In this document: piece after piece, positions 23,088 to 36,686 of the stretch
How positions within the stretch are numbered: position 1 is the stretch's first letter
Layout of the letters: every line of letters starts with the position of its first letter
DNA from: Arthrobotrys musiformis
Lineage: Eukaryota; Ascomycota; Orbiliomycetes; Orbiliales; Orbiliaceae
DNA length: 64,000 bases
Direction: 5' to 3'
Assembly: GCA_036971715.1 (NCBI GenBank)
Contig: JAVHJL010000003.1
Coordinates: forward strand, 3,348,001-3,412,000
Position numbers and translations under genes: made by a program
Notes under the pieces: model-generated
Databases searched by the model: none
What the model was told of the DNA's origin: nothing
Seen by the model: only the letters and a program-made list of their open reading frames with translations

Positions 23088-25431
23088 TGTAGGTATAATC
23101 TATATACGGAATACATTAACTTCACATTGGCCTTATTATTACAGTGCAGCTCTCGATTGGGGAATAAATCTACCTCGAGCTATAGATTGAACCTTTATGG
23201 AGCTTTTCAAACAAGTCCTCGGTATAAGATGCGAGGGCAAAGATCAAAAGATGTGGAGAGCCTCTGAGTTGCGTATGGCGCAAAAGGATTGAAATTGGGT
23301 TATTCTGATTGAGTATTTGAGAGAGATATCGATATCAGACTACTCTGAAATCCTCGATGCTTGGTCGAATGGTGAGACATCTTGGAAGAAACATTCTCAA
23401 CTTTATAGACATTTTCTCTAAGATATCGATAGCTCACTATCCTCTGGTTACGCCATCTATTCCACTCGAACACATAAGAGCCCGAGGCGATTTGCAGCCC
23501 CAATCTGATTATCGAGCTCTTGTGAAGATGATTTCCGTCGCTCTACTTAATTGAGATCTAGCCTATTTCCCTTTCTGGTAAAAGCCATCTTCCGCGTGCT
23601 CATATCGGTATTCTTTTCATGTGTCCGATTGTCCAAGAGCCCCTCCGTACTTCGCTCCGATATTGTCTTGTCAGCATTAGCATCCATGGAACTGGTATCC
23701 CGGTAGGGATGATATCGCGACTTCCATGGAACCCGCTCCGCCCATACAGATATGTGCATATATGCATGTAACCCAACCTCGGCACCCCGTCGCATATAGT
23801 ATTATAATTCAGCTAGCCTCGGAGCCCACTTGAAGCGCGATACGGAGTACTAACAGCGCAGCGTCTGGAACTTGAAGGTACAGTTTTTCTAGTATTATTC
23901 GTCTCCACCCGTCGTCGGCGAAAAAGAATAGAATGGATACGCTCAATCGGCCTAGACCTTGATAAGAGGGCAAGAATCTGCAAGCCTGGAATCCGGCAGA
24001 AATCCAGACGAATGAGAGGTACATACAGACGGCTTGCATATTGTAAAAGAGGTCGTGTTACCTTAGCCTATTTCCTATCCTAGTATTACGCTAGACGAAC
24101 GTGCCACAACATCCCGCGTCTATAGACGTCGGCGTACGCCCCATCACATCATCGAGCAGTAGACCCCGCACCTTCTTGGGCAGGCGACCTACCTGCATTA
24201 CCAGATTAGGAAATTCAATCAAGTCAACCGACACACCCTCCGCGTCATGGAGGCTCTGTTAACCAGGTAAGATAGTGATTTATAATATTTTATGCCGTGT
24301 ATAATGCAAAGAAAGACCGGCTGCAGACGAAAAGTGTTGGTCGGTTGAATTCTTGGCTTGGAAGCAAATGCATTGTTGCGATCCATCCTTGCATGCGACG
24401 GCAGCCAATTCACAGGGCGTACCGGTCCTGGTTTGTATTTGCGCAATTGCAACGGTATGGACACTGCAGTTCTTGCGGAGTACCCCGAGCTGTCGTTGAT
24501 TAAGCTTGCTATCCTCAGAGAAGGAGCTCCGAGGCTTCGACTTGATGATTCTAGGAATGATACGAGATTGTCTAACGTCTATCGCGCAGTGTCAATGCAA
24601 GCGAGTCCTATCTGTTTGTAACTTTAGGTTCTGACGTCCCTTGATAATTCTCGATCCATGGATGAATTTGTTGCATTTTCCTCACCTCTTGCGTTGAGCT
24701 CTCCATTTTCGAATTTCGACGGTAGAACTAGTTTCCAGAACATTGGGTCCTTCGTACCCCGTAATAAAAGAGACAATTCTATACCTCAAGAGAATTAAGA
24801 ACTTTTGTACTGATGGCTATTGGTCATTCGATCTTGATCCCATGCACGTCGAACTTTTCAGACATTCGATAGAGGTCGACGTTGAAACTATCACAAAAAC
24901 AACGCGTTTTACACAAATTTCTACACGGTCTGCGCTATGTCCGCACTAGCTTAGTGCAAGTTTATCACCGTATATAAGGATAAGAGGCAGATAGTTGTTA
25001 ATTTCAAATTTATATTGGTTGCAATTTTGTCCCTCGTCTATATTTTAAGAATTCTCCGCAAGAAGTCTACCATATTTTGGATCCCCCCCCCTCCTCTCCC
25101 CTATCTTGATTGTAGGAAAGCCAAAGTTGCCCTTTGCGTAGGCTCCCAAGGTGTTCCTAACCCCTTTCCACCAACCCAATCCGATCCTTCGTGCTTCCTT
25201 CCCTAGGCGACCTCCGAAGAATAAGTGGCCATGGGCGCGAGCCCTCCTCCGCTGTCTCTATTCGCCGTGAAAATTTTCAGGAAGGATGAATTTCGCACAA
25301 TGAGGCGAAGCCCCGCAAACAGCTGGGCTTCCACCATCTTGTCTAAACATGAATCAAGTCAGTCATCTGTCAAACAAAGCCTCCGAGCGGGTTGGTACCT
25401 ACAAAAGGATAAAGTAGTATCACGCAATTCT
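23088..25431. other. Intergenic, no gene seen
   Basis: Short unsupported frames on both strands. I see no repeats, RNA genes or transposon motifs that I can support. Confidence 0.45.
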
Positions 25432-25764
25432 TCAGTTATAAGAAGTGCTAGCAACAGCATCATCCAATTTTGCTTTGGCCACGGCAAGTTCAGACATCAA
25501 TCGGACGACATTCGCGTTCTGCCCGGCGGCTTCGGCTGCTGGAATGGCTTGATGTTCGAGTTTTGTGATCTTGGCTGTCTGGACCCTGATCTTCTCGCAA
25601 CGACCACACAATCGTGGGAGATCGGCAATCTCGAGGGGGTGTGGTTTCTGGATTCCACAGATCCCTTTGGAATCGCGGGGACCCTGGCAGCGGTGCGCCG
25701 GAGATCTTAGGTTGAGGAGCACATAGCAACCACAGGTGTAATGGTTGGAACGGTAGAGACACAT
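25432..25764 (-). CDS. Small Cys-rich protein, paralogue of the one at 22.7 kb
   Basis: I start this 110-residue protein at the ATG at 25764, because there it begins Met-Cys-Leu-Tyr-Arg and lines up with the paralogue. The frame stays open 42 codons further upstream without resemblance. Cysteines lie at 2, 11, 13, 26, 36, 53 and 56, with HYTCGCYVLLN around the CGC triplet and LCGRCEK closing the putative metal site. The remainder, about residues 57-110, is rich in Ala, Leu, Lys and Glu and likely helical. Local composition and the GC-rich stretch suggest coding sequence. Function and location are unknown; a zinc-binding module is inferred from Cys spacing only. Confidence 0.6.
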   Translation of the reverse strand: MCLYRSNHYTCGCYVLLNLRSPAHRCQGPRDSKGICGIQKPHPLEIADLPRLCGRCEKIRVQTAKITKLEHQAIPAAEAAGQNANVVRLMSELAVAKAKLDDAVASTSYN

Positions 25765-27423
25765 TTTGAGGGGTTGGAGCTTTTCCAAAGGAGGACAAGA
25801 TGTTAGCTGATATGATATCACATTGACAGGGCCGTCGGAGGGGGAACAAACCTTAGGCAGGTGGGAGCAAATAACGATCGATCGCGGCACAAATTGTCGG
25901 GAAGGAATTTCAAAGCTTCTATTTGGAGTTTTCGAGATGTCTTGAAGTGATTCTGGGATTCTGGGATTCTGTTGGCTTGAGGATCTAGATACTCTTTTGC
26001 AAATTGGGAGAATCGATTTTGGCCATCAGGGGAATCCGCTCTTATAAGCACACAACGGTCTCAATGTTTTATGATACCAATCCTTAGTCATAGATACAAG
26101 CTATGAAATAAAAAATGCCCTTATAATAATATGTCTTTCCAATTCTGGCAAAAAAATCTTTCTCTAAACCTACATGCGCAAGAGAGGGCGTCGGAATGAA
26201 GCGCTGCGCCAAAGTACGCCTGGCGGCATATACGCCGCGTACGCTGCTCGCACCCGTCAATCGACAGAGCGGATTCCCTGCACAAAATGCAATATTAGGT
26301 AGCACCTACTAGATGACTTTAAGAGTCGGGAGAGTACTTTGGTCATGCATCACTGGGATATACCATGTTCGGCGCGGCCAGCGCTGCGCAGTACGGGCAC
26401 GCACATATGAGAGTTTCAACCCACTAGGTCGAGGGCAATGCATCGCGCCTGCAGTAGCTAGTGGATGTCATAGTGGGTCAACGGTAGCCCCACGCCTCGG
26501 CGCGATCAGTGGGTAGGTACTTGCATCGACTGATACACCCACCGAACTCTGGGTTTGGGAATTTATAGGCGTAGACTACCCCGGCCAGACAGCTGAGGTA
26601 GCTACCCGCGCCGCAGGGGGTCCTGCTTTTTGACATGTGCCCAGACCACCAAGGAGCAGTACTGGTAGCCTAAATCTTCTAGTTTTCGTGGGATGGGGCC
26701 AGTGGTGCCGCAAGCAATCAGAGGGTTCTAGAGCTTGACCTCTTTGTTCGCTCCAGACCACCCTCTTTGTGCTATCTGGGTACGTATACAGGACCAATCT
26801 TGGCTAATTAACTGGAACTCGCAAATTCCAAAGCTGATCGGGACCAATCCCGGACCTCGAAGCTGGCATATCGTTGTACCAAATCTACACGAAGTCCTCT
26901 AGCGTCTCCCACCCACATCAAGAATGTTTCATGCACTTAGGCGTACTACACATACTACGACAACCAAAGTGCCCACTCCATCCACACGTTTTAGCACATT
27001 TACTGAGTTTACTGAATTTCCTACGTTGGGTACATCCACTCCACCCCTGGCCGTCAGTTTCTCGGTGCTAGTCTCTCGCTGATGTGTTCAAGTGCACCAT
27101 CCATGGATCCATCTCGGTTTACCAGAGGATTGTTTGTACGAAATGCGGCGAGGATGGTAGATTGCTCATATGATGGTCTATATGTACGGAGATCCCGTTA
27201 GCGCTATAGCATATACTATGCATTAATCTACTCTAGCTCTTCTCTAGATCTTCGAAATTTACTATAATAGAATACCAAGCAGTGAGTCCAAGATCCAGTG
27301 ACTACCAAGAGATGTGGGGTGAAAAGTCGAAAAAAATATAAAATACATGTATACATCGAAGTATAGTTGATACCTAGCATGTGAGCCTCGCGTTCAATAT
27401 CACTCACCCTTAAGCGGTCGTGA

Positions 27424-27437
27424 AGGCCTTAAGGCCT
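27424..27437. repeat. Palindrome AGGCCTTAAGGCCT
   Basis: A perfect 14-bp palindrome. Its GGCCTTAAGG core recurs at 7003-7012 and 28121-28130, and a variant GGCCTTAACGGCC lies at 29428-29440. All copies are intergenic. Confidence 0.7.
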
Positions 27438-28496
27438 CCCATAACTTCGCCTCTACACGGTCCTCCGAGGACCCACTATCATATAACCAGCTCTAACGAA
27501 TATAGCAGACGGCATCCAAGATGCCTACAGGCCCAGCAAATTCGTCCGATCTTCTGCTGTGCATGATTAATTCCGTGAACTATAGCTACTCTTCCCGATC
27601 CCAATCCTTGAGGTTCTGTTACTCTATCCAGCCCCCCGTCGAGCCTTCATACAGCATAGTACCGCATGAATTTATGAAAAGCATCCTGAATGGAATACCT
27701 CGCAGCGATCGATAGCTGGTCACGGATATATAACCTCCCATCGGACCTAAGATCCGGACCAACTAGTTTAAAGTCGCCACCACCCTTGGGTCATACTTCT
27801 CACAAATATGAGCATTGAACTGGATAGCACTTTATCTCTGCGCCGTGCCTAGCATCGAAAAGTGGGTATGGATTCCTGCGTCGAAATTTTGGTAAACGTT
27901 TCGACTCGAAGTGGACTCGGTTGCTAGAACCCGTTGCGTATAGTACGTGAGTTTGCATAAAATCCTAGGCCTGTCGGTGTAGCGAATATGCTGCATAAGA
28001 AGCCCAAACACTGGTACTACCAAAAAAGGATTCTGACCAAGACGACTCCAAAAAAGAAAAAAGAAAGAAAACTTCTGACTTCTGACCCGCGAAGTTTTCA
28101 TCTAATAACGCGAGGCCTAAGGCCTTAAGGCTGCAGGAAAAGGAAGAAGGAGAAGAAAAAGAACCCTCCACTGCACCAAGAGACATTAAATGCAGACGGA
28201 CACACCGCACACCCTTAGCCTTAGCTTTGGCTTTGGCATTTCTCGAAGATATCAGTTGGTCGATTTAAACGGACCCACAATTTACCGTAGATTAATAAGT
28301 ACAATATTATATACACTATCAATTATAGAGAAATATGTCTTTCGACCTATTTTTGCCTTAATTTTCGAGCTTTTACCCCGCATTGTTGATGTTGCTTTGA
28401 CAAGGTGCACTGGCGGGGCAGAATCGACCATGATCCTGCAGCAACCAACGGGCGAAATTCGGAAGTGCAGCAATGCAAACCACTGTCTAAGATATC

Positions 28497-28528
<32 letters not shown>

Positions 28529-28530
28529 GG
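28497..28530 (+). repeat. Homopolymer A24 followed by G10
   Basis: Twenty-four A residues directly followed by ten G residues. The tract creates artificial poly-Lys and Gly frames. It may be prone to slippage or assembly error. Confidence 0.9.
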
Positions 28531-30789
28531 AAAAAAGCATGCACAATTGCGAGCAAGCTATCGCTTCATTGCAACATACTCGAGTCTAGCTCCATAAAAA
28601 AAAAAAACCTTCAAAAGACAGAGTTCGCTACGGACTACGGAGAAACAGGTTTCGCGTTCAAAATGCACGTATCTCAAATGCAGTCAACCGAGACCAGCAA
28701 GATCTGCCCAAAATCCAACACAGACAGGGGTGCCGGAAGGGCAAGCACTGCACGGGCCAACACATACACTCAATTATTGACGCACACTCGCATCGATGTC
28801 CTTGAAAAAGAAGGATGGGATGGTAAAACATAACAAGGAATATAAAAGCAAAACACCCGGTAACGGTTTATATTTTCGAGACAAGCTCTTCGACAGGGTT
28901 AGAATGCACAATAGCCATATGCATATACAAAATAAATCCCCGTGTCGGCCTCCCTTTTTTTTGAACCATTATTCCAACTTTTTGTAAACTGCATGATACC
29001 GTTGAAAAAAAAGAACCCTTAAGCTCCGGCTTTCTTTTTTCTAACCATTTCATAAATTCAACCTTTGTTATCGACCACCCCCTTGTGTGATGGACGCCAT
29101 ATCCCCAAGACTAATGCGTATGCTGTGTCTCCATTTCTTCAGACGCATGTCTCAGGAAATCCCAGACGGTTGATTGCTTTCACCTCCCAGCCCTTCCTTC
29201 CCCTCCGATTCCGCAAGCTAAGATACCAATCGATGGGACTTGTGAGCAAAAAGAATAACCTCGAAGCCTTAATCAATCTCTAACGAAGCACTAATCATCC
29301 CATGCACGCACGCAGCGTAGACGCAGCGTAATGACACCCAGATTTGCTGTACTCACTTCTCGGGATTCCTACCCACCCAAAAAGTTATTTGAAAACATCT
29401 CGTACGATGAACGCCGTGGTCGAGTAAGGCCTTAACGGCCTTCCATATACCACCGCTACAGCGGCTCGATGCACCGCAGTGGCACAGTACACCCTTACTA
29501 ACCAATCCCTCCAATCATATGAAATCCAAGCGAATCCGGTCTGGAAAAAAGGACTCTTCTTTAATTTCTATATTGGGAAAAAAACAAACTCACGGGTTTT
29601 ATTAGAAGACTTATTGTAATAAATATTATTTACCTACGGGTTTGGTTTATCTCGTAAACCAGATGCTACTGTGTCTATTAATCTATTATTCCGTCGAATC
29701 ATAAGCTTAGTGTATACCAAACCTCACAAATTCTATAACAAACAGAAAAAGACGTATAATCTGCAAACCACACCTCGAAGTAGTCTCGTTCCACCTCGAA
29801 ATACCCACACTTCAAAAAAAAAAGCCAATCCCAAGTTTTCGAGAAATCTGTAGTAGTGCTTGCCCCCACCATCCTCACCAGGTAAAAACCCAGACCCGCA
29901 AAAGTCTATCCTTCAATCAAACAAGTAGTCATCCCGCATACCCGCCTTCATCCCATCGCTAGAACTATTCCCTCGAACCTCTACTGCACCTGCACCCCCC
30001 CAAAACATCACTTTCTTTCATGAATTACGGCCGAACCCTCAGAAACAAAAAAAGATCATTTCATATACCCCCCTTTTCTCAAAGGTCCATGTAATACCAT
30101 GCACGCCAAAAGGCCCCTCAGCGTCTGCGCTGCGCTACGCACGATACGCAGCCAACGCCGATTATCAACCCCCGTCAAAAAATGCTTCACATCCATACCC
30201 ATCCCGATTACAATCCACACCGGACATCTGCGTACTTACGCACCCCAAATCCATCAACATACCATCCTCTGGGAAGTAGAGCAATCGCTCTAAATACGAC
30301 CTGAGGGCATAGGACACTAACTACGCTCAAGTAACCTCATCAGTAACCGAATTCAAGTGGCTTCACGTCACAGAAAAAAGACCAGAAAGTGACCCTACGC
30401 AAAACATGCAATCACACAAAGTAAACCGAATACCAGTACATTCAAAAGCTATCATTATATTACTACAACCCCTGCATGCAAAAAGAAAGAGCTCAAACGC
30501 AAATATGCAGTACTACCCTAACATCTTCGAAAAAAAAAGCTACTAAATTCTTTTATGTATGCAAAAGATAAATAATTGGTAAAAAAAGAAGATTAAGAAA
30601 TGATATCTAAGTTAATAACAATGCAAAACCCAATGACTTTAAAAAAATCTCAAAATTCCAATTTCGCACGAATAGGCTTTTGTTTTTTGTGTGAGTTCAC
30701 GTTTCACCTCCACATTACCGTCCTAATGCATATATACTGCCCTTCATTAATCCCCCCTTTAACAAAAATAATAACAAAAAGAAAAACAT

Positions 30790-33700
30790 TTACAGATTTC
30801 CAGAAAGGATGGCTTCCGTAGCTATTCAAATCCGTTAGTAAAAACGCCTCACTTATAAGAGACTAAAATGTAACATACCAGAATTAATATACGCCTTCTT
30901 CGCATCCAAACTCAACCCAAACCTCCTCTCCAACTCAACCTTAATACTCTTCTTCGTCACCGTCATCAAATCCGCCGTCTTGAGAATATCCCGGATCTCT
31001 GCCAAAATCGCGTCGTCGCTCGGCAGCTCCATGCTGATCAACTCAACCCCTTCCCTCGTCTCCCTCATCCCCTGTCCGCCCAACATCTCGCTCGGCGCAA
31101 GACTGAACCTGCTCCCGTTATTCGTATACCTCGGCAGTGGAACCTCGTAATGGCTCGGTGGGACGCCGCCGTACTCGCTTCCCGCGGGCTTGGTACCGTA
31201 CGAGATGCCAGAGTACTCAGACCTCGCGTCTCCTTGCGAGGTATGCGATTCCCAAAGCTCGGCTTGGTATTCATCCCACTTCTTGCGCGGGATCATGGCT
31301 GGGTCGAATTTACCTTCATCGGAGATGACAACCTGCTTACCGCGTTCTCCCGTGACCACACGAGTGTTACCCCACGAGAAGTCGTCCATGTGCCAGAAAG
31401 AGTACAGTGGGAGCGCAAAACTGAAAACGGGGATGGCGAGAATGTAGACAACCATCCAACCAATCTATACAAAAGAAAAAAAAAAACTTATTAGCTTCTG
31501 AACACCCCAAACCGCTTCATGCACGAGTGACAGCTTGGAACTTACCATTTCCCACTTCCTCCTCAAAATGAAGATAATAGCCTGAAGACCATAAACCGCA
31601 GCCAACAAGATGAAAGCCAGGACGAACTTATCAATTTCCGTTGCTCTCGCAGCGGTATAGATAAGGAAGCACAAGTAACCAACAGTGGCAGGTCCGATAA
31701 TGGTCGAAAGCAAATCCAAGAACACCACAAATCTCATACTGAAACAGCAGAAACCACAGAGCTGGGAGAGGGGGATAAGTTCCACGAGATTGTGAATGGT
31801 AGAGTTAATCCAACGACGACGCTGGGACAAGAAAACCTTCCAGCTGTCTGGTGCAATGGTCCACGCGTGAGCGCTCATGATGAACTTGGTCTTGAATCTA
31901 GGATGGTACTTGAGGAGCAGCGTCGTCAGATAACGATCCTCACCGAGATGCAACAGGTTCTTGAGATGCAGGGTATCGACACGGATGTTGGCGTATGTTT
32001 CCACGATTTCCTTGCTGACGAATAGCGGCTTGCCGGTTTCTGCAGTTCGAATGCGGTACATGGAGAAACAACCTGGCAAACAAGTAACGCTACCAAACAA
32101 ACTTTCGAATGCCTTGGACAAATTGTGGGAAATGAAGTATCTGGATTGCATTCCAGTTAGCATATATCCCTCATCGGAAAAAAACATGCATCAAGGGCAA
32201 ACTTACTCGTAAACCTGCATCATAGTGATAAATGTAGCCTTGGCGTTGGTAAGTCCGGTTTCACCGCAGACGGCAATAACCTTGGTATCGTTGATGAATG
32301 TGGAAACCATGCGTGTAGCCGAGTCCGGAGCGACCTCAGTATCTGCCGTATTGTTAGTTACCCAAATCTAACACCACGTACGGAATGACAGGAGGCAAAC
32401 TCACCAGCGTCAATACCCAACAGGTATTCGTAAAAAGTGGGATTAACACCAATAATATTTCTGATCTGGTGGTACATTTCAAGTTCGAGAGGACTCATTG
32501 CCAAGTTGTAATGCACACGGTTCAAGAAGCGCATAATGATCATCTGCGAGTCTCGCTTTCCACGATTACCAGGCCTAACACAATCAGTAACACATCCCTT
32601 TAGGTTATAATTGGGGGAGGGATACTCACTTAGAAACCTCAGACGGCTTTCCGACCTTGACAACAACCAAGAATGGAACAATGTGACCAAGTGTATCGTA
32701 AAGACCTGCATAAATCTTACCCATGTTGTGCTGCTTGAGACCTTCACCCAAACTTTCAAAGCTGAGAGCCTCGGGTTCCTGTCCGGTCCATCCCAAAATA
32801 TCGAGCACAATTCTCGGTGTGGGCCTATCGTTACCTTGACCGATAATCATACCGTCGCAGACAACAACAAGCAACTTTCTCTTATCATCGTACTTCATAC
32901 GAGCAAGCGAATCAATGGCACGACGAAGCGAGTCCTCGTCTTCCGTATATGCGGGGACCTGGCAGATGACGAACTTATCCAAGGCCTCAGGAATATTCGT
33001 CTTGGTGAACTGGAGGGCAGCCAAGAATTTGAAACCGATGACGGAGACCAAGGCGATGGTAATCGAAAGTAAGATGTAGTTGGCGAACTTACAGACGGTA
33101 GAGTTACGAGTATCCAATCTACCGATGAAGTAAAGATATCTCAGGCAGGATTTTTGGGAAACTCGGGCTGCGGGGTCAAGCTTAAGGGCATCCCAGTACT
33201 TGGTGACATCTTGCCCAGCACCAGATTGGAACAGTGCAACGACGTTGGAATCAAGGATATCAAGGTCCACATCTTCAGATGCTGGTGGGTCAGCACCCTC
33301 TGGGACGGAAAGGTATGGACGACCACCAGAAAGGTATCCAGTAAGATCGTAGACATCTTGACCGATGATGGCAACTTGCTTCTGCTTATTACCCATTGCC
33401 TTGACGGTTTCAGGCGAGAAGCCGACGTAACCTCGCTTGTAATTTGCCCTAAACCTGATCAGAAGTTCGTAGTACCAATCGGGACGAACATCAGTGGTGT
33501 AAGAGCTACGGAAGTCGTGGTAGACAGAGTTACGGTCGAAGCTACTGGAGTTGGGGTTGACGTAGTTGATAGAGATGTATGGATTGACACCCTTGCCATC
33601 ACGGCCTCTGCAGAGGGCTGAAACCTGGACGGGGAACAAAGCTGAGGCGTCTTTACCACCGTAAGCGAGAACGTCATCCGTTGGGACGATCGATGGGTAG

Positions 33701-36686
33701 TGGGTATTAGCAAAGGATGTTAGATCGAAGACCTCTCCACGTATCGCAGTTAAGACGTTTCCGTTCTTTTTCGTCTTGTCGTATGAGTGGGATTCTAATT
33801 CGGACATCGTGTAGACATTTTGTTTAGGACAGATCAAGTTGGGGAACCAGACGATGAAGAAGATAACGAAACCGCAGCTGCACCAGATAAGAATGTTGAT
33901 GGCCAACTTTTCACGCCATGCGATACGGATATCTTTACGCTTCATGCGGCCGAGCCAGCTGAGGAAGAAATCGGGTAGCCAGAAGGTAAGCGCGTAAACC
34001 ACGAAGAGCCATCTTTTTCGAGACGCAGAGACAACAACTTCGTCGATTTCCTCCTCACGAGCTGCTGCTCCCTTTTCGGCCATCTGCTCACGGGTGTCGA
34101 AATGCCTGAACATGTCGCCTTGGTTAAAAGCGGAAGCACCGGCATCTGACCGCCCGTCAGCATCCCTGTTGACTCCGAGGTAGCCTCCCTTGCCGTAAAT
34201 ATGAGAACCGATGCCTCCTTCGATGAGATGCGATTTAGAATCTCCGAATGGGCTTCCCTCATCACCCGGTGTGCTCAATTTACGGTCACCGGCGACGCCA
34301 GCATGCATAAAGGTGCCAGATCCAATATCGGCAACTTCAGCCCAGCAGGCTTCGCTGAGGAAAACACCAGTCGAACCGCATCTGGCTTCATTCGCAGGCC
34401 ATCTCTTCTCATCAAGCACAGTTTCCACTTTCTCCCTTTCACTTCCAACAATGGAACTCTCCGGCGATGTCAAACCAAGGAACTCCCCAAACGGCATGAA
34501 CACCGAGAAATCTGCATTTTTGATTCTCTGTGTGATCTCTGCGATGCCCAAAACTCGAACCTGTGTTCTGACGCACTTGGAGTCGAATTGATTCGCTATC
34601 CTCCTGTCGTTTGGTTTCAAGCAGAACACGAAGTACGGGTTGGTGTTGAGATTGTTAAGGGCCTTGGTGATTGTGTCCAGACCAGTCAAGAACTGACCGG
34701 CGGCGCCCTGGTGCCCATGTTTAGATGCGGGCTCGCCCTCAGGATCATCTCCTGGTGGCGGTGACTCCTTACCCTTGAGGACAGGCCGTGTGCCCTTCTT
34801 ACGGACTACACTAGGCTGTCTCAAAGGCTTGGAGGAAAGCTGGGCCTGCATGATTGCAGTTTTTTCCTGGGGGTGGTGCTGGGTGTTAAGGGCCTTGGAA
34901 GAGAAGAGCTCTGCGACAAAGTTGCTGGTGGTAGTTCGGATCAACTGCATGATGTCACCACTAATGACTTCACCATTGTCCTCGAGTAAACCGTAGACTG
35001 GGTACTCAACTTCACCTGCAAAGTGTCGGATTGTGAAAGCGCCGCGGAAGGAGGAAGATGTAGCGGCAACAGGGAGCGTAGCGTTGGTGACAGGGACAGT
35101 TTCGACAGCGGGGTTCTTGCCCTCGAATCTCTTCTTCATGCTCTCGAAGAATTGAGCATCGCTGCGTCCACGTCTAGTCTGATCGTCGAGAATGGCGAGA
35201 AGGCCGTTGCCTTGCTTGAGCAACGCCTTGACGGCATCTCCGTTATCAAAGTAGCTAGTGGCGGGGACACTAACCTCCTCGGACTCGAGCAATTCTGCGC
35301 TCCTCTCGAAGAAGTACTGAAGGGTAAATCCATAGAGGGCTTCCGTAGCTGCATTATTAAGCAGCTGGTCCAGGTGTGACGCTCCGTTAGGAGCGGTAGC
35401 CTGAGCAAAACCAGGGAAGTCAACAATGGAAATAGTGTTTGCGACAGTGTCTTCAACGGCACAGAGTCTCTCATTGGCGGATTCAACGATCCAGGCGACC
35501 AAAAGGGAGTATAAGGTACGGGCGAGATCATCAGCATTAGCCCTGGCGCCCTTAGCGTCGAGCATAACAGTGACACGCTCCTTTTGGATGGTCTTGGTTT
35601 TATATCCAAAGCTCGTCTCGAGTGCATCGCTGGAAACACCGAGGAAGGCAGCAATGATATTCAACGAATCTTTGTTCTTGACAACAATGGTATCTTCACC
35701 TCCATCTTGTGGACCGCTGTCGTCACCAGCGCCTCTCGAGGTATGAGAGGTCAAGAATTCAAGCTGGCCAATGTGCAAAATTGTGGCCAAGATTTGGCAA
35801 ATCTCAGCAATCTCACCCCTGGGGAATTCCAACTTGCGAAGGGCGGTCTTGAAGTGATCAAAGCCGTCGGAATCGTTGATTCCGACCTTGAGCTGACTTG
35901 GATGACCGAGATATCTCCATCTCTTTCCGATGTTCACCGAACCCCTGTTTCCGGGGCCGTGAGTGGCACCTCCAACAACATTGAGTCCCAAGTGGTCCTT
36001 TTCGGCTTGGGAAGTTCCGGCGAGCAGGTAGTACAGAACGTGAAAGTTTCGTTCACCAGTCGGGACATGCGAGATTCTGGATCTTTCGAGCCTATGATCC
36101 AAAAGCTTTCCACCAATGAGTGTCGAAGAGGTATTATCATACTGAAGCTCAAGGAAGAGACCGGCTTTGGAGGCAGTTGGAGTGGTCGAAGATTTAGTTG
36201 TGGTCAAAGTATCGAAGAGGAAGGCGGCAAAGGAGATCTTGTTGGACAATGGAGTTGAAGAGAAGCTGAGCAACGAGGCCAAGAGATGAGATCGAAGCGT
36301 AGTCTTTCCGGAACCGGACTCTCCCCTATACAATTGATTCTTCTTGTTAGTTATACTTTATACGCTATACTAAAGCATAGAATAAAATAAAGATTAGATG
36401 GTGGATCTAAAATTAGAAACACATACAAAAACAAGACTGCCTGGTTTTCTGCCCGGTGAGCTAGTCTGTTATATAGACGTTCTGCAAGTTTTTCACATTC
36501 GACACCGGCTACGGTGGCACTGGTGTACGTATTCAAGCTGATGATGGCATGGGAAGAGATGCAAGCAGTTGGCAGAGACAGATGGAAACGGGAGGCGAGA
36601 TGGGCGGTGAGATGGGTGTCGGATTGGACGTGGGCAGGCAACGACGGCAGCGAGGCCTGAGGTTGATTGCCCTGAGCGGCGGCCAT
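30790..36686 (-). CDS. Class V chitin synthase with myosin motor-like domain
   Basis: The exons are 36686-36427, 36325-32630, 32574-32405, 32342-32207, 32140-31546, 31464-30879 and a 32-nt last exon, 30821-30790. The sum, 5475 nt, is in frame and gives 1824 residues. The N-terminal half is a myosin motor-like domain with an intact P-loop GESGSGKTT at about residue 88. Membrane segments and a cytochrome-b5-like region follow, then the glycosyltransferase domain with FVICQVPAYTEDEDSLRRA, LGEDR and the catalytic QRRRW at 1527-1531, further membrane spans, and a C-terminal DEK_C domain. The enzyme makes chitin at growing tips and septa. The P-loop plus full motor domain separates class V from class VII. 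It is transcribed away from the class VII gene, as in other filamentous ascomycetes (csmA/csmB). Confidence 0.95.

Larger units (their letters stand above)
25765..30789. other. Gene-poor region, about 5 kb
   Basis: No gene can be supported. The sequence includes simple-sequence tracts (A24 followed by G10 at 28497-28530), copies of a GGCCTTAAGG palindrome, and an A- and C-rich stretch from about 29.5 to 30.8 kb that is the 3' side of the class V chitin synthase gene. Short frames on both strands have no motifs and many are created by the homopolymers. Confidence 0.5.

Noticed and set aside
28190..28833. Overlapping ORFs with poly-Lys
   Set aside because: They are created by the A24/G10 tract and have no protein-like features outside it.
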